This document shows, piece by piece, positions 15,621-15,667 of a stretch of 15,667 nucleotides of DNA. Under the pieces are notes generated by a model. That model did no database searches and was not told where the DNA came from. It saw only the letters and a program-made list of their open reading frames with translations. The translations under genes and the position numbers were made by a program. The stretch is from assembly GCA_910580015.1 (NCBI GenBank), contig CAJTVT010000054.1, positions 1 to 15,667 on the forward strand, read 5' to 3'. Every line of letters starts with the position of its first letter. Within the stretch, counting starts at the first letter, position 1. The stretch comes from an uncultured Lachnospiraceae bacterium. GTDB taxonomy: Bacteria > Bacillota > Clostridia > Lachnospirales > Lachnospiraceae.

Positions 15621-15667
15621 TTATATCCGGTAAAACTCCGCAGAATATTTGCTCATCTACAAGACGG
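15621..15667 (+). repeat. Start of a second palindromic element, cut by the window edge
   Basis: The last 47 bases resemble the left arm of the element at 7633-7793 in the same orientation. Both have a TTA...TCC[AG]G start, then CGCAGAAT, then CATCT[GA]CAAG[GA]CGG (12 of 14 identical). The new copy is about 12 bp shorter between the last two blocks. The right arm is outside the window. Confidence 0.5.

Noticed and set aside
15604..15666. Twenty open minus-strand codons entering from the right edge
   Set aside because: Too short to judge, and the same bases fit the start of the second palindromic element better.
1..15667. CRISPR array, phage genes or transposase
   Set aside because: No regularly spaced short repeats, cas-like, integrase or transposase sequence was seen. 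The only mobile signal is the non-coding palindrome.

Overview
The window looks like a chromosomal segment of a low-GC, Gram-positive gut bacterium of the Clostridia, most likely a Lachnospiraceae member. This is inferred from strong AGGAGG-type ribosome binding sites, Rho-independent terminators, AT-rich spacers, and a secreted giant protein built from FIVAR-like, InlB-type, bacterial Ig-like and BspA-type leucine-rich modules. I cannot name the species from sequence alone. All confident genes are on the minus strand, so transcription runs from high to low coordinates.

Layout, left to right. (1) 1-53: the 5' part of a tRNA-Glu(UUC), cut by the window edge, with its own promoter at 112-140 and phased A-tracts behind it. 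(2) 169-352: a strong hairpin, then a 65-bp tandem duplication covering the 3' end of the next gene. (3) 301-1317: a secreted, extremely acidic protein with Trp-Asp repeats and a C-terminal SH3b-like domain. (4) 1497-7391: a sialic acid catabolic operon, transcribed nanE - nanA - Na+/solute symporter - yhcH/nanQ - nanK - nagA, closed by a terminator at 1497-1529. (5) 7392-7879: a regulatory spacer with a probable operon promoter, a cre-like site, a 161-bp palindromic MITE-like element and the sialidase terminator. (6) 7880-14824: a 2314-residue secreted GH33 sialidase. (7) 14825-15667: an AT-rich region with the sialidase promoter, one or two tiny ORFs of doubtful status, a terminator from an off-window gene, and the start of a second copy of the palindromic element.

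The genes form a coherent pathway. The secreted sialidase releases sialic acid from host or dietary glycans. The sodium symporter imports it, and YhcH/NanQ would supply the open-chain form to NanA. NanA yields ManNAc and pyruvate, NanK phosphorylates ManNAc, NanE epimerises ManNAc-6-P to GlcNAc-6-P, and NagA deacetylates it to glucosamine-6-P. The deaminase NagB and a NanR-type regulator are not in the window. No oxidoreductase for 2,7-anhydro-Neu5Ac and no ABC transporter is present here, unlike the Ruminococcus gnavus cluster as I recall it, which points to a route through free Neu5Ac.

Points most worth a second look are the tandemly duplicated, unassigned module in the sialidase, the MITE-like palindrome with a relative at the right edge, the near-identical 18-nt motif upstream of both sialic acid transcripts, and the acidic Trp-Asp repeat protein with its duplicated 3' end.
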